Shown here: positions 53,724 through 63,102 of the stretch, piece after piece
How positions within the stretch are numbered: position 1 is the first letter of the stretch
How the letters are laid out: every line of letters begins with the position of its first letter
Assembly (NCBI RefSeq): GCF_007570935.1
Contig: NZ_VLLR01000001.1
Coordinates: 1,674,001 to 1,738,000, forward strand
Source of the DNA: Lactobacillus sp. LL6
GTDB taxonomy: Bacteria > Bacillota > Bacilli > Lactobacillales > Lactobacillaceae
DNA: 64,000 nucleotides
Reading direction: 5' to 3'
The notes under the pieces: model-generated
What the model saw: only the letters and a program-made list of their open reading frames with translations
Told to the model about the DNA's origin: nothing
Database searches by the model: none
Position numbers and translations under genes: made by a program

Positions 53724-55034
53724 ATGAATTTTATTAAGAGTTATTTCCAGCTTGATAAATATAATACAAGCATCAAAACAGAATTTATTGCCGGATTAAC
53801 TACTTTTATTAGTATGTCTTATATCCTTTTTGTTAACCCAAGTGTTTTAGGAGCAAGTGGAATGGATACAGGAGCAGTATTTACATCAACTGCTTTAGCA
53901 GCTGCTCTTGGTACTGCAATTATGGGAATTGTAGCAAATTATCCAATCGGTGAAGCACCAGCACTTGGTATCAACGCCTTTTTTGCTTATACAGTATGTG
54001 TAGGGATGCATGTTTCATGGGAAACAGCCCTAGCTAGTGTATTTGTTGCATCAATTATTTTTATTTTAATTACACTTTTTAAATTACGTGAAAAAATTAT
54101 TGATGCTATTCCAAGTGATTTAAAATTTGCCATTTCATCAGGGATTGGTCTTTTCATTGCCTTTCTTGGTTTACAAAATGGTCATATGATTGTTGATAAC
54201 AAATCAACTTTAGTTAGCTTAGGTTCTCTTCATGATCCACTTGTTTGGATTACAATTTTTGGATTATTAGTTACTATTATCTTAATGATTTTAAGAGTTC
54301 CTGGTGCAATCTTCATCGGAATGTTATTAGCTGCAATTTTTGGAGTATGTATTGGTCAAATTCAATTGCCACATAAAATTATTTCAACTGCTCCAAGTTT
54401 AGCACCAACTTTTGGTCAAGCAGTTTTTCACGTAAAAGATATTAATAGTTTGCAAATGTGGGTAGTTGTACTTACTTTCTTATTAGTAACTTTCTTTGAT
54501 ACTGCTGGTACTTTAATTGGACTTGCTCAACAAGCTGGTTTTATGAAAAATAATAAGATGCCACGTGTTGGGAAGGCCTTGGCAGCTGATTCAACTGCAA
54601 TGATGTTTGGTTCAATATTTGGGACTTCTCCAGTTGGAGCGTTTGTAGAATCTAGCGCCGGAATTGCTGTTGGTGGTAGAACAGGACTTACTGCTGTATT
54701 TGTAGCAATCTTTTTCTTGATTTCAATGATTTTTAGTCCTTTGTTAGGACTTTTCACTACTCAAGTTACTGCTCCTGCTTTAATTATCGTTGGGGTATTA
54801 ATGGCACAAAATACAGCTCATATTCATTGGAATAAACTTGAAATTGCTGTACCAAGTTTCTTAATTTTACTTGGGATGCCACTTACTTATTCAATTTCTG
54901 ACGGACTTGCACTTGGAATGATTACTTATCCAATTTGTATGATTTCTGCAAAACGTGGAAAAGAAATCAGCCCAATGATGTGGGTACTATTCTTCGTATT
55001 CTTAATCTTCTTATGGGTATTAAATATTAAGTAA
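53724..55034 (+). CDS. Purine permease, AzgA-like NCS2 family (copy 1)
   Basis: About 436 residues with 12-14 helices. KTEFIAGLTTFISMSYILFVNP is the family N-terminus, TVCVGMHVSWETALASVF and FIAFLGLQNG follow, and FFDTAGTLIGLAQQAG plus GTSPVGAFVESSAGIAVGGRTGLTAV carry conserved substrate-site residues. Related proteins (PbuG, PbuO, AzgA) import hypoxanthine, guanine or adenine. The start at 53724 has GGAGAGATAA upstream. First of three tandem paralogues. Confidence 0.92.
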   Translation: MNFIKSYFQLDKYNTSIKTEFIAGLTTFISMSYILFVNPSVLGASGMDTGAVFTSTALAAALGTAIMGIVANYPIGEAPALGINAFFAYTVCVGMHVSWETALASVFVASIIFILITLFKLREKIIDAIPSDLKFAISSGIGLFIAFLGLQNGHMIVDNKSTLVSLGSLHDPLVWITIFGLLVTIILMILRVPGAIFIGMLLAAIFGVCIGQIQLPHKIISTAPSLAPTFGQAVFHVKDINSLQMWVVVLTFLLVTFFDTAGTLIGLAQQAGFMKNNKMPRVGKALAADSTAMMFGSIFGTSPVGAFVESSAGIAVGGRTGLTAVFVAIFFLISMIFSPLLGLFTTQVTAPALIIVGVLMAQNTAHIHWNKLEIAVPSFLILLGMPLTYSISDGLALGMITYPICMISAKRGKEISPMMWVLFFVFLIFLWVLNIK

Positions 55035-55037
55035 TGA

Positions 55038-55068
55038 AAATGTCACCAATTGGTGGCATTTTTATTTT
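55038..55068 (+). terminator. Terminator after permease copy 1
   Basis: AATGTCACC, AATT, GGTGGCATT then T residues. Confidence 0.8.
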
Positions 55069-55138
55069 ACCTAAAAAACTGAATAAATTTATCTCTTTCT
55101 ATTGAAAATGTTAACTATTTAAGTATAATTAAAAATAA

Positions 55139-55212
55139 ATATTCGGATAATAATAAAATATAATATTTTTATCTGCTTATATCTTATATATAAATAATGT
55201 TTTACGAACAAT
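55139..55212. promoter_or_regulatory. PurBox-like flanks of the second purine permease promoter
   Basis: AATATTCGGATAA (55139-55151, box on the minus strand) and TTTTACGAACAAT (55200-55212) match the PurBox at about 11 of 13 positions each, with TATAAT at 55159-55164 between. The spacing (48 bases) is nearly that of copy 1 (49 bases). Confidence 0.5.
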
Positions 55213-55233
55213 ATTCATATTATGGAGGTAAAT

Positions 55234-56541
55234 ATGAACTCTATCAGTCACTTTTTCCATTTAAAGGAAAATCAGACTTCAATCAAAACGGAACTTTTAG
55301 CAGGACTGACAACTTTTGTTAGTATGTCATATATTTTGTTTGTTAATCCTAATGTCTTAGGTGCAAGCGGGATGGATAAAGGAGCTTTGTTCACTACTAC
55401 TGCATTAGCAAGTGCTTTTACCTGTATTGTGATGGGCGTGATTGCCAACTACCCCATTGCATCTGCTCCAACTTTAGGTCTTAACGCTTTCTTTACTTAT
55501 ACAGTTTGTTTAGGTATGCATGTTAAATGGGAAACAGCCTTGGCTGCAGTACTAGTTGCATCAATTTTATTTATTATTCTTACTGCATTTAAATTACGTG
55601 AAAAGATCATTGATGCTATTCCCACTGATTTAAAATATGCTATTTCTGCTGGAATTGGTTTATTTATTGCCTTCATTGGACTTCAAGGAAGCGGCTTAAT
55701 TCAAAAGTCAACTTCAACCTTAGTGACAGTCGGTACATTAAAGAATCCACTTGTTTGGATCACAATTTTCGGACTTTTAGTTACTGTAATGTTGATGATT
55801 GCAAATGTACCTGGAGCAATGTTTATTGGAATGATTGCAGCAGCAATTTTTGGAATTGCTATTGGTCAAATAAAAATGCCTACTCAAGTAATCTCTGCTG
55901 CTCCATCAATTTCCCCAATTTTTGGACAAGCAGTCTTTCATATTGGCAACATTAATACAGTTCAAATGTGGATCATTGTTTTGACATTTTTATTAGTAAC
56001 GTTCTTTGATACTACCGGTACTTTGATAGGATTAGTTCAACAAGCTGGGTTAATGAAAGATGGCAAAATGCCAAGAGCAGGTCGCGCACTGACTGCTGAC
56101 TCAAGCGGTATGGCTGTTGGAGCAATCCTTGGAACTTCTCCAGTTGGAGCTTTTGTGGAATCCAGTGCTGGGATTGCCGTCGGCGGTAGAACAGGACTTA
56201 CTGCTGTTTTTGTTGGAATCTTCTTCTTAATTTCCATGATTTTTAGTCCAATCTTGAGCGTTTTTACAACTCAAGTTACAGCACCTGCTTTAATTATTGT
56301 TGGAGTATTAATGGCTGAAAATTTAGCTCATGTTCACTGGACTAAATTAGAAATTGCTATTCCATGTTTTCTTATTGTAATTGGAATGCCACTTACTTAT
56401 TCAATTTCAGATGGTTTAGCGTGGGGGGTTATCGTTTATCCATTTACTTTAATTGCTGCAAAACGATTCAAAGAAATCACACCAATGATGTGGATACTGT
56501 TTATCATCTTTATAATCTATATGTTAGTTTTAAATATTTAG
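55234..56541 (+). CDS. Purine permease, AzgA-like NCS2 family (copy 2)
   Basis: 435 residues, the closest relative of copy 1 in the window (SIKTELLAGLTTFVSMSYIL, GASGMDKGALFTTTALA, FFDTTGTLIGLVQQAG, GTSPVGAFVESSAGIAVGGRTG). The AzgA hallmark regions are intact. GGAGG precedes the ATG at 55234. It has its own promoter region, so it can be controlled apart from copy 1. Confidence 0.92.
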   Translation: MNSISHFFHLKENQTSIKTELLAGLTTFVSMSYILFVNPNVLGASGMDKGALFTTTALASAFTCIVMGVIANYPIASAPTLGLNAFFTYTVCLGMHVKWETALAAVLVASILFIILTAFKLREKIIDAIPTDLKYAISAGIGLFIAFIGLQGSGLIQKSTSTLVTVGTLKNPLVWITIFGLLVTVMLMIANVPGAMFIGMIAAAIFGIAIGQIKMPTQVISAAPSISPIFGQAVFHIGNINTVQMWIIVLTFLLVTFFDTTGTLIGLVQQAGLMKDGKMPRAGRALTADSSGMAVGAILGTSPVGAFVESSAGIAVGGRTGLTAVFVGIFFLISMIFSPILSVFTTQVTAPALIIVGVLMAENLAHVHWTKLEIAIPCFLIVIGMPLTYSISDGLAWGVIVYPFTLIAAKRFKEITPMMWILFIIFIIYMLVLNI

Positions 56542-56565
56542 CATTAATATTTCCTGGGAAATAGA

Positions 56566-56600
56566 GCCTGTAGTCAAAATTTTGACTACAGGCTTTTTTC
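56566..56600 (+). terminator. Terminator after permease copy 2
   Basis: AGCCTGTAGTCAAAA and TTTTGACTACAGGCT make a 15-bp perfect stem followed by T residues. Confidence 0.92.
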
Positions 56601-56660
56601 ATTTGTGCTACACTAGATACAATAACTTAATAATTGTATTTAGTTTTATCGGAGGAAAAA

Positions 56661-57971
56661 ATGCAGACATTAGAAAAAGTCTTTCATTTAAAGGATGCTC
56701 ATACCACTGTCAAAACTGAGTTAATCGCCGCATTAACCACTTTTGTCAGTCTCTCCTACATCCTATTTGTTAACCCTAATATTTTACACGCGGCAGGAAT
56801 TCCAGCAGGAGCTGCTTTTACCGTTACGGCAATTGCAACTGCAATTGGTTGTTTTATTATGGGTTTTGTAGCAAACTATCCAATTGCTCTAGCTCCAACT
56901 TTAGGTAGTGCAGCATTCTTTGCATATAACGTATGTCAAGGAATGCATATCAATTGGCAAACTGCTCTAGCTGCAGTACTAGTTGCATCAATTTTATTTG
57001 TGCTTATTACAATTTTTCACTTACGTGAACTTGTTGTAGATGCAATTCCTGCAGATCTTAAGTCTGCTATTTCTGCTGGTATTGGTTTATTTATTGCCTT
57101 TATCGGTTTACAAAATGGTAAATTAATTGTTAATAGTGACTCTTCACTTGTTACTCTTGGTAAATTTTCATCACCTGCTGTATGGATTACCCTTTTCGGA
57201 TTGATTCTTACTGTTATTTTGATGGCGATGAATGTTCCAGGGTCAATCTTCATTGGAATGGTTGTAACAGCAGTTTTTGGTATTGCTATTGGTCAAATCC
57301 AAATGCCTCATTCCTTTATTTCAACACCACCTTCAATTGCGCCAACTTTTGGTCAAGCAATTTTTCATATTCAAGATATTAATACACCGCAACTATTTAT
57401 TGTTGTTTTAACTTTTTTACTTGTTACATTCTTTGATACTGCTGGAACTTTAATCGGAATGACCCAACAAGCTGGCATGGTAACTAAAGATGGTAAAATC
57501 CCACGTATTGGTAGAGCTTTCGCAGCAGATTCAACCGCTATGATCGAAGGGGCTGTACTTGGTACAGCTCCACTTGGAACCAGCGTTGAATCTAGTGCCG
57601 GAATTGCCATGGGTGGTAGAACTGGTCTTACTGCTATTTTCATCGGAATCTTCTTCTTAATTTCAATGATTTTTAGTCCACTTCTTGCAGTTATTCCAAC
57701 TACTGTAACAGCTCCGGCTTTAATTATTGTGGGAGTACTTATGGCAGGAAACCTTAAGAATATTCATTGGGAAAAATTTGAAGTAGCTTTTCCTGCATTT
57801 TTAATTGTTGTAGGAATGCCACTTACTTATTCAATATCTGATGGTTTAGCTCTTGGAATGATTGCTTATCCATTAACAATGATTGCTTCTAAACGCTATA
57901 AAGATGTTTCAATAATGATGTATATCTTGTTCTTTATCTTTATTGGATTTTTCTTGATTACGAATTTATAA
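56661..57971 (+). CDS. Purine permease, AzgA-like NCS2 family (copy 3)
   Basis: 436 residues, more distant from the other two (NILHAAGIPAGAAFTVTAIA, LGSAAFFAYNVCQGMHINW, FFDTAGTLIGMTQQAGM, GTAPLGTSVESSAGIAMGGRTG). Key differences, such as TAPLGT for TSPVGA and GSAAFF for G(I/L)NAFF, fall in conserved substrate-site regions, so its substrate may differ. GGAGG precedes the ATG at 56661. No PurBox was seen upstream. Confidence 0.92.
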   Translation: MQTLEKVFHLKDAHTTVKTELIAALTTFVSLSYILFVNPNILHAAGIPAGAAFTVTAIATAIGCFIMGFVANYPIALAPTLGSAAFFAYNVCQGMHINWQTALAAVLVASILFVLITIFHLRELVVDAIPADLKSAISAGIGLFIAFIGLQNGKLIVNSDSSLVTLGKFSSPAVWITLFGLILTVILMAMNVPGSIFIGMVVTAVFGIAIGQIQMPHSFISTPPSIAPTFGQAIFHIQDINTPQLFIVVLTFLLVTFFDTAGTLIGMTQQAGMVTKDGKIPRIGRAFAADSTAMIEGAVLGTAPLGTSVESSAGIAMGGRTGLTAIFIGIFFLISMIFSPLLAVIPTTVTAPALIIVGVLMAGNLKNIHWEKFEVAFPAFLIVVGMPLTYSISDGLALGMIAYPLTMIASKRYKDVSIMMYILFFIFIGFFLITNL

Positions 57972-57974
57972 AAT

Positions 57975-58006
57975 TAAGCACGAGAATTTTCGTGCTTTTA
58001 TTTTTG
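57975..58006 (+). terminator. Terminator after permease copy 3
   Basis: AAGCACGAGAAT / ATTTTCGTGCTT with T residues. Confidence 0.8.
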
Positions 58007-58014
58007 TATTTATG

Positions 58015-58053
58015 TTTACATTTCTAAACTAAAGTGCTATAGTTACATTTGTA
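58015..58053 (+). promoter_or_regulatory. Copper operon promoter with two cop boxes
   Basis: TTTACA (58015-58020), 17 bases, TATAGT (58038-58043). TACATTTCTA (58017-58026) overlaps the -35 and TACATTTGTA (58044-58053) follows the -10. The second matches the CopY box TACANNTGTA exactly, the first with one mismatch. Two boxes 27 bp apart are as in Enterococcus and Lactococcus copper operons. Confidence 0.88.
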
Positions 58054-58070
58054 AACGAAAAGAGGGAAAT

Positions 58071-58502
58071 ATGCTTAAAACACAAAATGACCTTAATATC
58101 TCTGATGCAGAATGGGAAGTTATGCGTATTGTCTGGACTTTGAATCATGCTGGTTCTGGTCAGATTATTGACCAACTTCAAGAAAAAAATAACTGGACTG
58201 AATCAACTATTAAGACTTTGCTTAGACGTTTATGTCAAAAAGGATACTTAAAAACAGAAAAAGATGGACGCAAATTTATTTACTCTGCAACAGTTGGACA
58301 AACTGAAATGATGTATGAAGAAACTAAGGCACTTCTTGATAAAATGTGCGATATGCACAAAGGACAGCTTTTAATTAAGCTTATGAAAGATATGCCAATT
58401 TCAAAAAGTGACTTAAAAACTTTAAATCAAGAAATTACTAAAAAAGAAAAATCAGCTCCTGATAAAGTTGATTGCAACTGTTTACCCGGAATGGACTGTT
58501 AG
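58071..58502 (+). CDS. copY: CopY-type copper-responsive repressor
   Basis: A 143-residue protein of the BlaI/MecI/CopY winged-helix family. ISDAEWEVMRIVWTL and WTESTIKTLLRRLCQKGYL form the DNA-binding domain. The C-terminus DCNCLPGMDC holds the CxC plus final Cys for zinc/Cu+ exchange, slightly reduced from CxCx4CxC. Copper should release it from the cop boxes in its own promoter. First gene of a four-gene operon. Confidence 0.93.
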   Translation: MLKTQNDLNISDAEWEVMRIVWTLNHAGSGQIIDQLQEKNNWTESTIKTLLRRLCQKGYLKTEKDGRKFIYSATVGQTEMMYEETKALLDKMCDMHKGQLLIKLMKDMPISKSDLKTLNQEITKKEKSAPDKVDCNCLPGMDC

Positions 58503-58511
58503 GAGGCAATC

Positions 58512-58889
58512 ATGAGCATTAGTCAAATTATCACAATAGTGGTAGCTATAATTTTAATTAGCTTCATTCTTTGGTGGTTCTTTGGAAAACACAAAGAACA
58601 AGCCGGAATCGCACAAGTTAATAATGGAGTGCAGGAAGCAAATATCATTGTAAACGGAGGCTACTCTCCTTCGACAGTAATTTTTAAAGAAGGAATGCCT
58701 GCTGAAGTTAATTTTGATATGAAAGATTCAACTGCTTGTTTATCTCATATTGTTTTTGAACAGCTTGGCGTTGATAAAGATTTAACCAAAAAGCCGGTCA
58801 CAACAGTTAAGATTCCAACTGATAAACCGGGTGAATATAATTTTGCATGTGGTATGGACATGTTCCATGGAAAGGTAATAGTGAAATAA
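58512..58889 (+). CDS. Membrane-anchored cupredoxin-like protein
   Basis: A 125-residue protein: one N-terminal membrane helix (IITIVVAIILISFILWWFFG) and a cupredoxin domain (about 38-125). Likely copper ligands are Cys in DSTACLSHIVF and in YNFACGMDMFHGKVIVK, with a nearby His and Met. GGAGG precedes the ATG. It probably hands copper to the ATPase downstream at the outer membrane face (inference). Paralogous to the next gene. Confidence 0.82.
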   Translation: MSISQIITIVVAIILISFILWWFFGKHKEQAGIAQVNNGVQEANIIVNGGYSPSTVIFKEGMPAEVNFDMKDSTACLSHIVFEQLGVDKDLTKKPVTTVKIPTDKPGEYNFACGMDMFHGKVIVK

Positions 58890-58890
58890 A

Positions 58891-59178
58891 ATGAGTATTT
58901 TTTCAAAAGATCAAACCAAAAAAGTTGTTGTAGATGCTAAAAATCACGGTTATAAGCCAGACGTAATTACTTTCAAACAAGGTAAACCAGCTCAACTTAA
59001 ATTTATTGCTTCAGATAATATGGGCTGTATGGATAAAATCAATTTTAAGCAATTAGATACCAAAGTTGATCTTGATAATAATAATGAAGTAACTGTTAAA
59101 ATTCCAACTGACAAACCTGGCGAATATGATTTTGCCTGCAGCATGGATATGTTCAAAGGAAAAGTTGTGGTTAAGTGA
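58891..59178 (+). CDS. Soluble cupredoxin-like protein
   Basis: A 95-residue cupredoxin domain without signal peptide or membrane helix. [11 protein letters not shown] and [17 protein letters not shown] correspond to the ligand segments of the preceding protein, with Lys in place of its final His. It starts one base after the previous stop and overlaps the ATPase start (ATGA). As no CopZ chaperone is present, it may serve as cytoplasmic copper carrier (inference). Confidence 0.8.
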   Translation: MSIFSKDQTKKVVVDAKNHGYKPDVITFKQGKPAQLKFIASDNMGCMDKINFKQLDTKVDLDNNNEVTVKIPTDKPGEYDFACSMDMFKGKVVVK

Positions 59179-61100
59179 TGAAAATGTCAAATATTAAACG
59201 TTTTTGGATTTCATTTATTCTTTCAATTCCGATGCTGATTCAAATGTTCGCTATGCCTTTTCATTGTATGATGCCAGGATATAATTGGATAGCTTTAATT
59301 ACTACAACGATTATTATGGCAATTTCTGCTGCTCCTTATTGGAAAAGTGCTTGGGCTGCTTTTAAAAAACACAGCGCAAATATGAATACCTTAGTAGCAA
59401 CTGGAACTGCTGTGGCATATTTTTACAGTATTTTTGCAATGTTTACTGGACGCGAAGTATATTTTGAAAGTGCCGCATTTGTAACAGTATTTGTTTTGCT
59501 GGGCGATGCTATGGAAGAAAAAATGCACAACAATGCTTCTAACGCCTTAGCTAAGTTAATCAACTTACAAGCAAAGGATGCACAAGTTTTACGTAATGGT
59601 AAGTTTATCAATGTACCACTGGACCAAGTTCAAGTAGGTGATACGATTCGAGTAAAACCTGGTGAAAAAATTCCAGTTGACGGCATAGTATTAACTGGTT
59701 CATCTTCAGTTGATGAATCAATGGTCACCGGTGAAAGTATGCCTGTTACCAAAAAACAAGGTGATGAAGTAGTTGGTTCCACTATCAATACAAACGGAAC
59801 CATTACTTTTAAAGCTACCAAAGTAGGTAATGATACGATGCTTTCACAAATTGTAGAATTAGTTAAAAAGGCTCAAACAAGTCATGCTCCAATTCAAAAA
59901 CTTACTGATAAAATTTCCAATATCTTTGTTCCAGCAGTTTTAATCATTGCTATATTAACTTTTGTTATCTGGTATTCATTCTTAGGTGCAACTGCTGTTA
60001 ATGCCATGCTATTTGCAGTCAGCGTTGTAGTTATTGCTTGTCCATGCGCTTTAGGTTTAGCAACACCAACTGCCTTGATGGTAGGAACCGCTAGAAGTGC
60101 TAAGATGGGTGTTTTAATTAAAAATGGTGAAGTCCTTCAAGAAGTTAATGATTTAAATACTGTAGTTTTTGATAAAACAGGTACTATTACCGTAGGTAAG
60201 CCTGTTGTAACTAATATTATTGGAAACAACAACGTATTGACAATCGCAGCTAGTCTTGAAGATGCTTCCGAACACCCCCTTGCGAGTGCAATTATTAAAA
60301 AAGCTGATCAAGAAAAAATCTCCACTAAGCCTGTATCTAACTTTAAAGTCATCGAAGGAAAAGGCGTTCGAGCAAAAATTAATAACGAACTTGCCTTTGT
60401 TGGAAATGAACGTTTACTTGAAAATAAAACTATTTCCCAAGAAATAAAAAAACAAGCTGAAAAATTACAAAATGAAGCTAAAACTGTTGTCTATGTTGGT
60501 CTTGGAGATAAAATTATTGGACTTATTGCAATTCAAGATGTACCTAAACCGACTTCTAAAGAAGCTATTAAGCAGCTTAAAAAGCGTGGCTTAAAGACTG
60601 TCATGCTTACTGGTGACAATGAAAAAGTAGCTCGTGCAATCGCAGATAAAGTTGGAATTGATGAAGTAATTGCTGGTGTTCTTCCTACTGAAAAGGCGGA
60701 ACATATTAAAGCTTTACAAAATAATGGCGCTAAAGTTGCCTTTGTTGGAGACGGTATTAATGATGCGCCAGCACTTTCTACAGCTGATGTTGGGATTGCG
60801 ATGGGATCAGGAACTGATGTTGCAATTGAATCTGGAGGAATTGTTTTAGTTCAAAATGATTTACTTGGAGTAGTGCGTGCTTTAGATATTTCTAAGAAAA
60901 CTTTCAACCGTATTAAGCTTAACCTCTTCTGGGCACTTATTTATAACACGATTGGAATTCCAATTGCTGCCGGATTATTTGTTGGCATCGGCGTTACTTT
61001 AAGCCCAGAACTTGCAGGCTTAGCAATGGCCTTTAGTTCAGTATCAGTAGTTACTAGTTCTCTTCTTTTAAACAAAACTAAAATTGCAGGTGTATCTTAA
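59178..61100 (+). CDS. copA: Copper-exporting P1B-type ATPase without N-terminal metal-binding domain
   Basis: About 640 residues. [19 protein letters not shown] has the CPC motif of Cu+ pumps, [12 protein letters not shown] is the phosphorylation site, [12 protein letters not shown] the HP motif and [11 protein letters not shown] the hinge. The N-terminus begins directly with a membrane helix ([20 protein letters not shown]) and [10 protein letters not shown], so the usual CxxC heavy-metal domains are missing. Two cupredoxins encoded upstream may replace them. The start overlaps the previous stop. Confidence 0.93.
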   Translation: MKMSNIKRFWISFILSIPMLIQMFAMPFHCMMPGYNWIALITTTIIMAISAAPYWKSAWAAFKKHSANMNTLVATGTAVAYFYSIFAMFTGREVYFESAAFVTVFVLLGDAMEEKMHNNASNALAKLINLQAKDAQVLRNGKFINVPLDQVQVGDTIRVKPGEKIPVDGIVLTGSSSVDESMVTGESMPVTKKQGDEVVGSTINTNGTITFKATKVGNDTMLSQIVELVKKAQTSHAPIQKLTDKISNIFVPAVLIIAILTFVIWYSFLGATAVNAMLFAVSVVVIACPCALGLATPTALMVGTARSAKMGVLIKNGEVLQEVNDLNTVVFDKTGTITVGKPVVTNIIGNNNVLTIAASLEDASEHPLASAIIKKADQEKISTKPVSNFKVIEGKGVRAKINNELAFVGNERLLENKTISQEIKKQAEKLQNEAKTVVYVGLGDKIIGLIAIQDVPKPTSKEAIKQLKKRGLKTVMLTGDNEKVARAIADKVGIDEVIAGVLPTEKAEHIKALQNNGAKVAFVGDGINDAPALSTADVGIAMGSGTDVAIESGGIVLVQNDLLGVVRALDISKKTFNRIKLNLFWALIYNTIGIPIAAGLFVGIGVTLSPELAGLAMAFSSVSVVTSSLLLNKTKIAGVS

Positions 61101-61130
61101 AAAACGTAGTCTATAGGCTGCGCTTTTTGC
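61100..61130 (+). terminator. Terminator of the copper operon
   Basis: CGTAGTC, TATA, GGCTGCG (with G-T pairs) then T residues. Confidence 0.6.
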
Positions 61131-61158
61131 ATGAATTTCTATTTTTTGTTAAGCTAAT

Positions 61159-61242
61159 ATATGTTGTAACATATTTGTAATTTTTAAGGAGTTGAGGAAT
61201 TAATAGGATTCATGCCTTCTTTAGGCATTACCTATTCTTATG
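61159..61242 (+). promoter_or_regulatory. Structured translation start of the MFS gene
   Basis: AAGGAG (61186) and GAGG (61194) lie 40 or more bases from the ATG at 61240. Between them AATAGG (61202-61207) pairs with CCTATT (61231-61236), and ATGCCT (61212-61217) with AGGCAT (61223-61228). The folded hairpin would leave only about seven bases between GAGG and ATG. An overlapping 12-codon frame (MPSLGITYSYEK) starts in the hairpin. Upstream, ATATGTT-GT-AACATAT (61159-61174) is an operator-like palindrome. Confidence 0.6.
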
Positions 61243-62631
61243 AGAAATAATAAAAAAGACAAAACCGTAAAACAGAAAAAGAACTATAAAAAGGCTCCCC
61301 TAATGCCGATACATTTGCGCGTGTTTGTTGCAGTTGTCTTAGGACAAATTGCTTGCGGATATTCGCTAGGTATTTCAGGGACTGCCTTAACTAATGCAGC
61401 TAAATATATTCAAATTAATGACTTATGGACAGGACTAATTGGTGCAGGTGCTTTAATTGGGCTTGCAGGAAGTATGATAATCGGACGTTTATCTGATAAA
61501 ATTGGTCGCCGTAAGCTTTTAATGATTAATATGTATATTTTAGCTGCTTTTTCATTATTACACTTACTAACAGCTAATCTTGCCTTAACCTTTATTATCA
61601 GAATTGGAATTGGGTTAATGATTGCTATTGATTATACAGTTGGTAATGCTTTATTAACTGAATGGCTTCCTAAAGGTGAAGACAGTAAACGCCAAAGTCA
61701 CTTACTTATTTATTGGACTTTAGGTTTTATTGCATCTTACTTAGCAGGAACTTTCCTTACAGGCTTTGGTTCTTATACTTGGCAAATCATCTTAGCTACA
61801 GGTGCTATTCCTGCAGTGATTGCGGCAATTTTCCGTTCGTTATTTCCTTTACCTGCATCTCCTAGTTGGCTTGCAAGCAAAGGAGAAATCAAAACAGCTA
61901 ATAAAGTCATTCAAAAACATATGGGTCGTAAATGGGGCGTTCCTGCTTGGCTAGTTAAAAAAGCCAAAGACAATAAGAATAAACCTAAAAAAGAAATTTC
62001 TTGGAAAATTTTATTCACTAGAAAATACTTAAGACGTACAATGGTCGGTGGAATTTTTTATGCTTGCCAAGCATTCTCATTCTTTGGAATTAGTATTTTC
62101 CTTCCAATTTTGCTTAATAGCATGGGCATTACTGATCAAAAAGTATCAGGAATTATCTATAACGGTGGGATGTTTGTTGGCGTATTATTTGGAATCTTAA
62201 TTTTTAATAAGATTAGTCGTCGTGCATTTCTTGTAAGTAATTTTTTGATTTCTGCAATTTTAATTGGATCATTAGCTTTAATTCCAAACATGGATTCAAT
62301 GGTCAAGTTAACAATTTTTGCAATATTTGCAATTATTCTTTCATCAGGTCTTGTACTCGACTATCCTTATCCAACTGAATTATTTGATGTGAAAGTACGC
62401 GGAACTGGAGTGGGTACTTGTATCACAATTAGCCGATTTGGTGCTGCTGCAGGTACATTCTTATTGCCCGTATTAACTAATGCAGGTGGAGCTAAATTAG
62501 CAATGCTTGTATGTACTATTGTTCTATTAATTAGCTTCATTGTTTGCCTGATTTGGGCTCCTGAAACTTCTCCGCAATTCATAAAAAAAGATGAACCTAT
62601 AATTCCTACTGGTAGTGAAAAAATTGAATAA
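61240..62631 (+). CDS. MFS transporter, sugar/metabolite:H+ symporter type
   Basis: A 463-residue protein with 12 helices. The loop 2-3 motif GRLSDKIGRRKLLMIN and the second copy FNKISRRAFLVSN are MFS signatures; IRIGIGLMIAIDYTVGNALLTEWLPK and DYPYPTELFDVKVRGTGVG resemble the sugar porter and metabolite symporter families. A long basic N-terminus precedes helix 1. Substrate unknown; no catabolic genes adjoin it. Confidence 0.88.
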   Translation: MRNNKKDKTVKQKKNYKKAPLMPIHLRVFVAVVLGQIACGYSLGISGTALTNAAKYIQINDLWTGLIGAGALIGLAGSMIIGRLSDKIGRRKLLMINMYILAAFSLLHLLTANLALTFIIRIGIGLMIAIDYTVGNALLTEWLPKGEDSKRQSHLLIYWTLGFIASYLAGTFLTGFGSYTWQIILATGAIPAVIAAIFRSLFPLPASPSWLASKGEIKTANKVIQKHMGRKWGVPAWLVKKAKDNKNKPKKEISWKILFTRKYLRRTMVGGIFYACQAFSFFGISIFLPILLNSMGITDQKVSGIIYNGGMFVGVLFGILIFNKISRRAFLVSNFLISAILIGSLALIPNMDSMVKLTIFAIFAIILSSGLVLDYPYPTELFDVKVRGTGVGTCITISRFGAAAGTFLLPVLTNAGGAKLAMLVCTIVLLISFIVCLIWAPETSPQFIKKDEPIIPTGSEKIE

Positions 62632-62632
62632 A

Positions 62633-62668
62633 CTACAAAAGCAGATCCATTTGGACCTGCTTTTATTA
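62633..62668. terminator. Bidirectional terminator
   Basis: AAAAGCAGATCC, ATTT, GGACCTGCTTTT between converging genes. Confidence 0.85.
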
Positions 62669-63025
62669 TTTTTGTGCTTGTTCATATTTTGTCTTAGAAA
62701 TATATGTGATTTCTTTGACGTATTGACCTTTGTGGTTGATAGAGATGTACTCTCTACTTGGATCATAACCACCTACATGATCTAACCTATAAGACAAATT
62801 CTTACCAGTTTTAGAATCTATCGCTTGAACATTATCATAGCTTTGAGTACCCTTTTGTACTTTAGCATAACTGGTAGTTTGACTAATTAATGGGTTGATT
62901 CTATCTCTCATTGAAACATATTCAAATCTATTTCTAGGAAATACAGCTGATCCAATAATAACAAAAGCTGCAATGAGCAAAGCTACTCCAATAATAATTT
63001 TTACAATGTTATCTTTTCTAAACAT
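62666..63025 (-). CDS. YxeA-like DUF1093 protein
   Basis: A 119-residue protein with an N-terminal membrane helix (IIIGVALLIAAFVIIGSAVF) and a small extracellular beta domain (YVSMRDRINPLISQTTSYAKV ... GQYVKEITYISKTKYEQA), the OB-like YxeA fold. Function of the family is unknown. GGGATAAACTT precedes the ATG weakly. Confidence 0.8.
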   Translation of the reverse strand: MFRKDNIVKIIIGVALLIAAFVIIGSAVFPRNRFEYVSMRDRINPLISQTTSYAKVQKGTQSYDNVQAIDSKTGKNLSYRLDHVGGYDPSREYISINHKGQYVKEITYISKTKYEQAQK

Positions 63026-63102
63026 AAGTTTATCCCTTTCAATAAGCTAGTTATATTTTTTATTTTAACTCTATTCAAAACTATTTCCATACTTATATAA
63101 GA

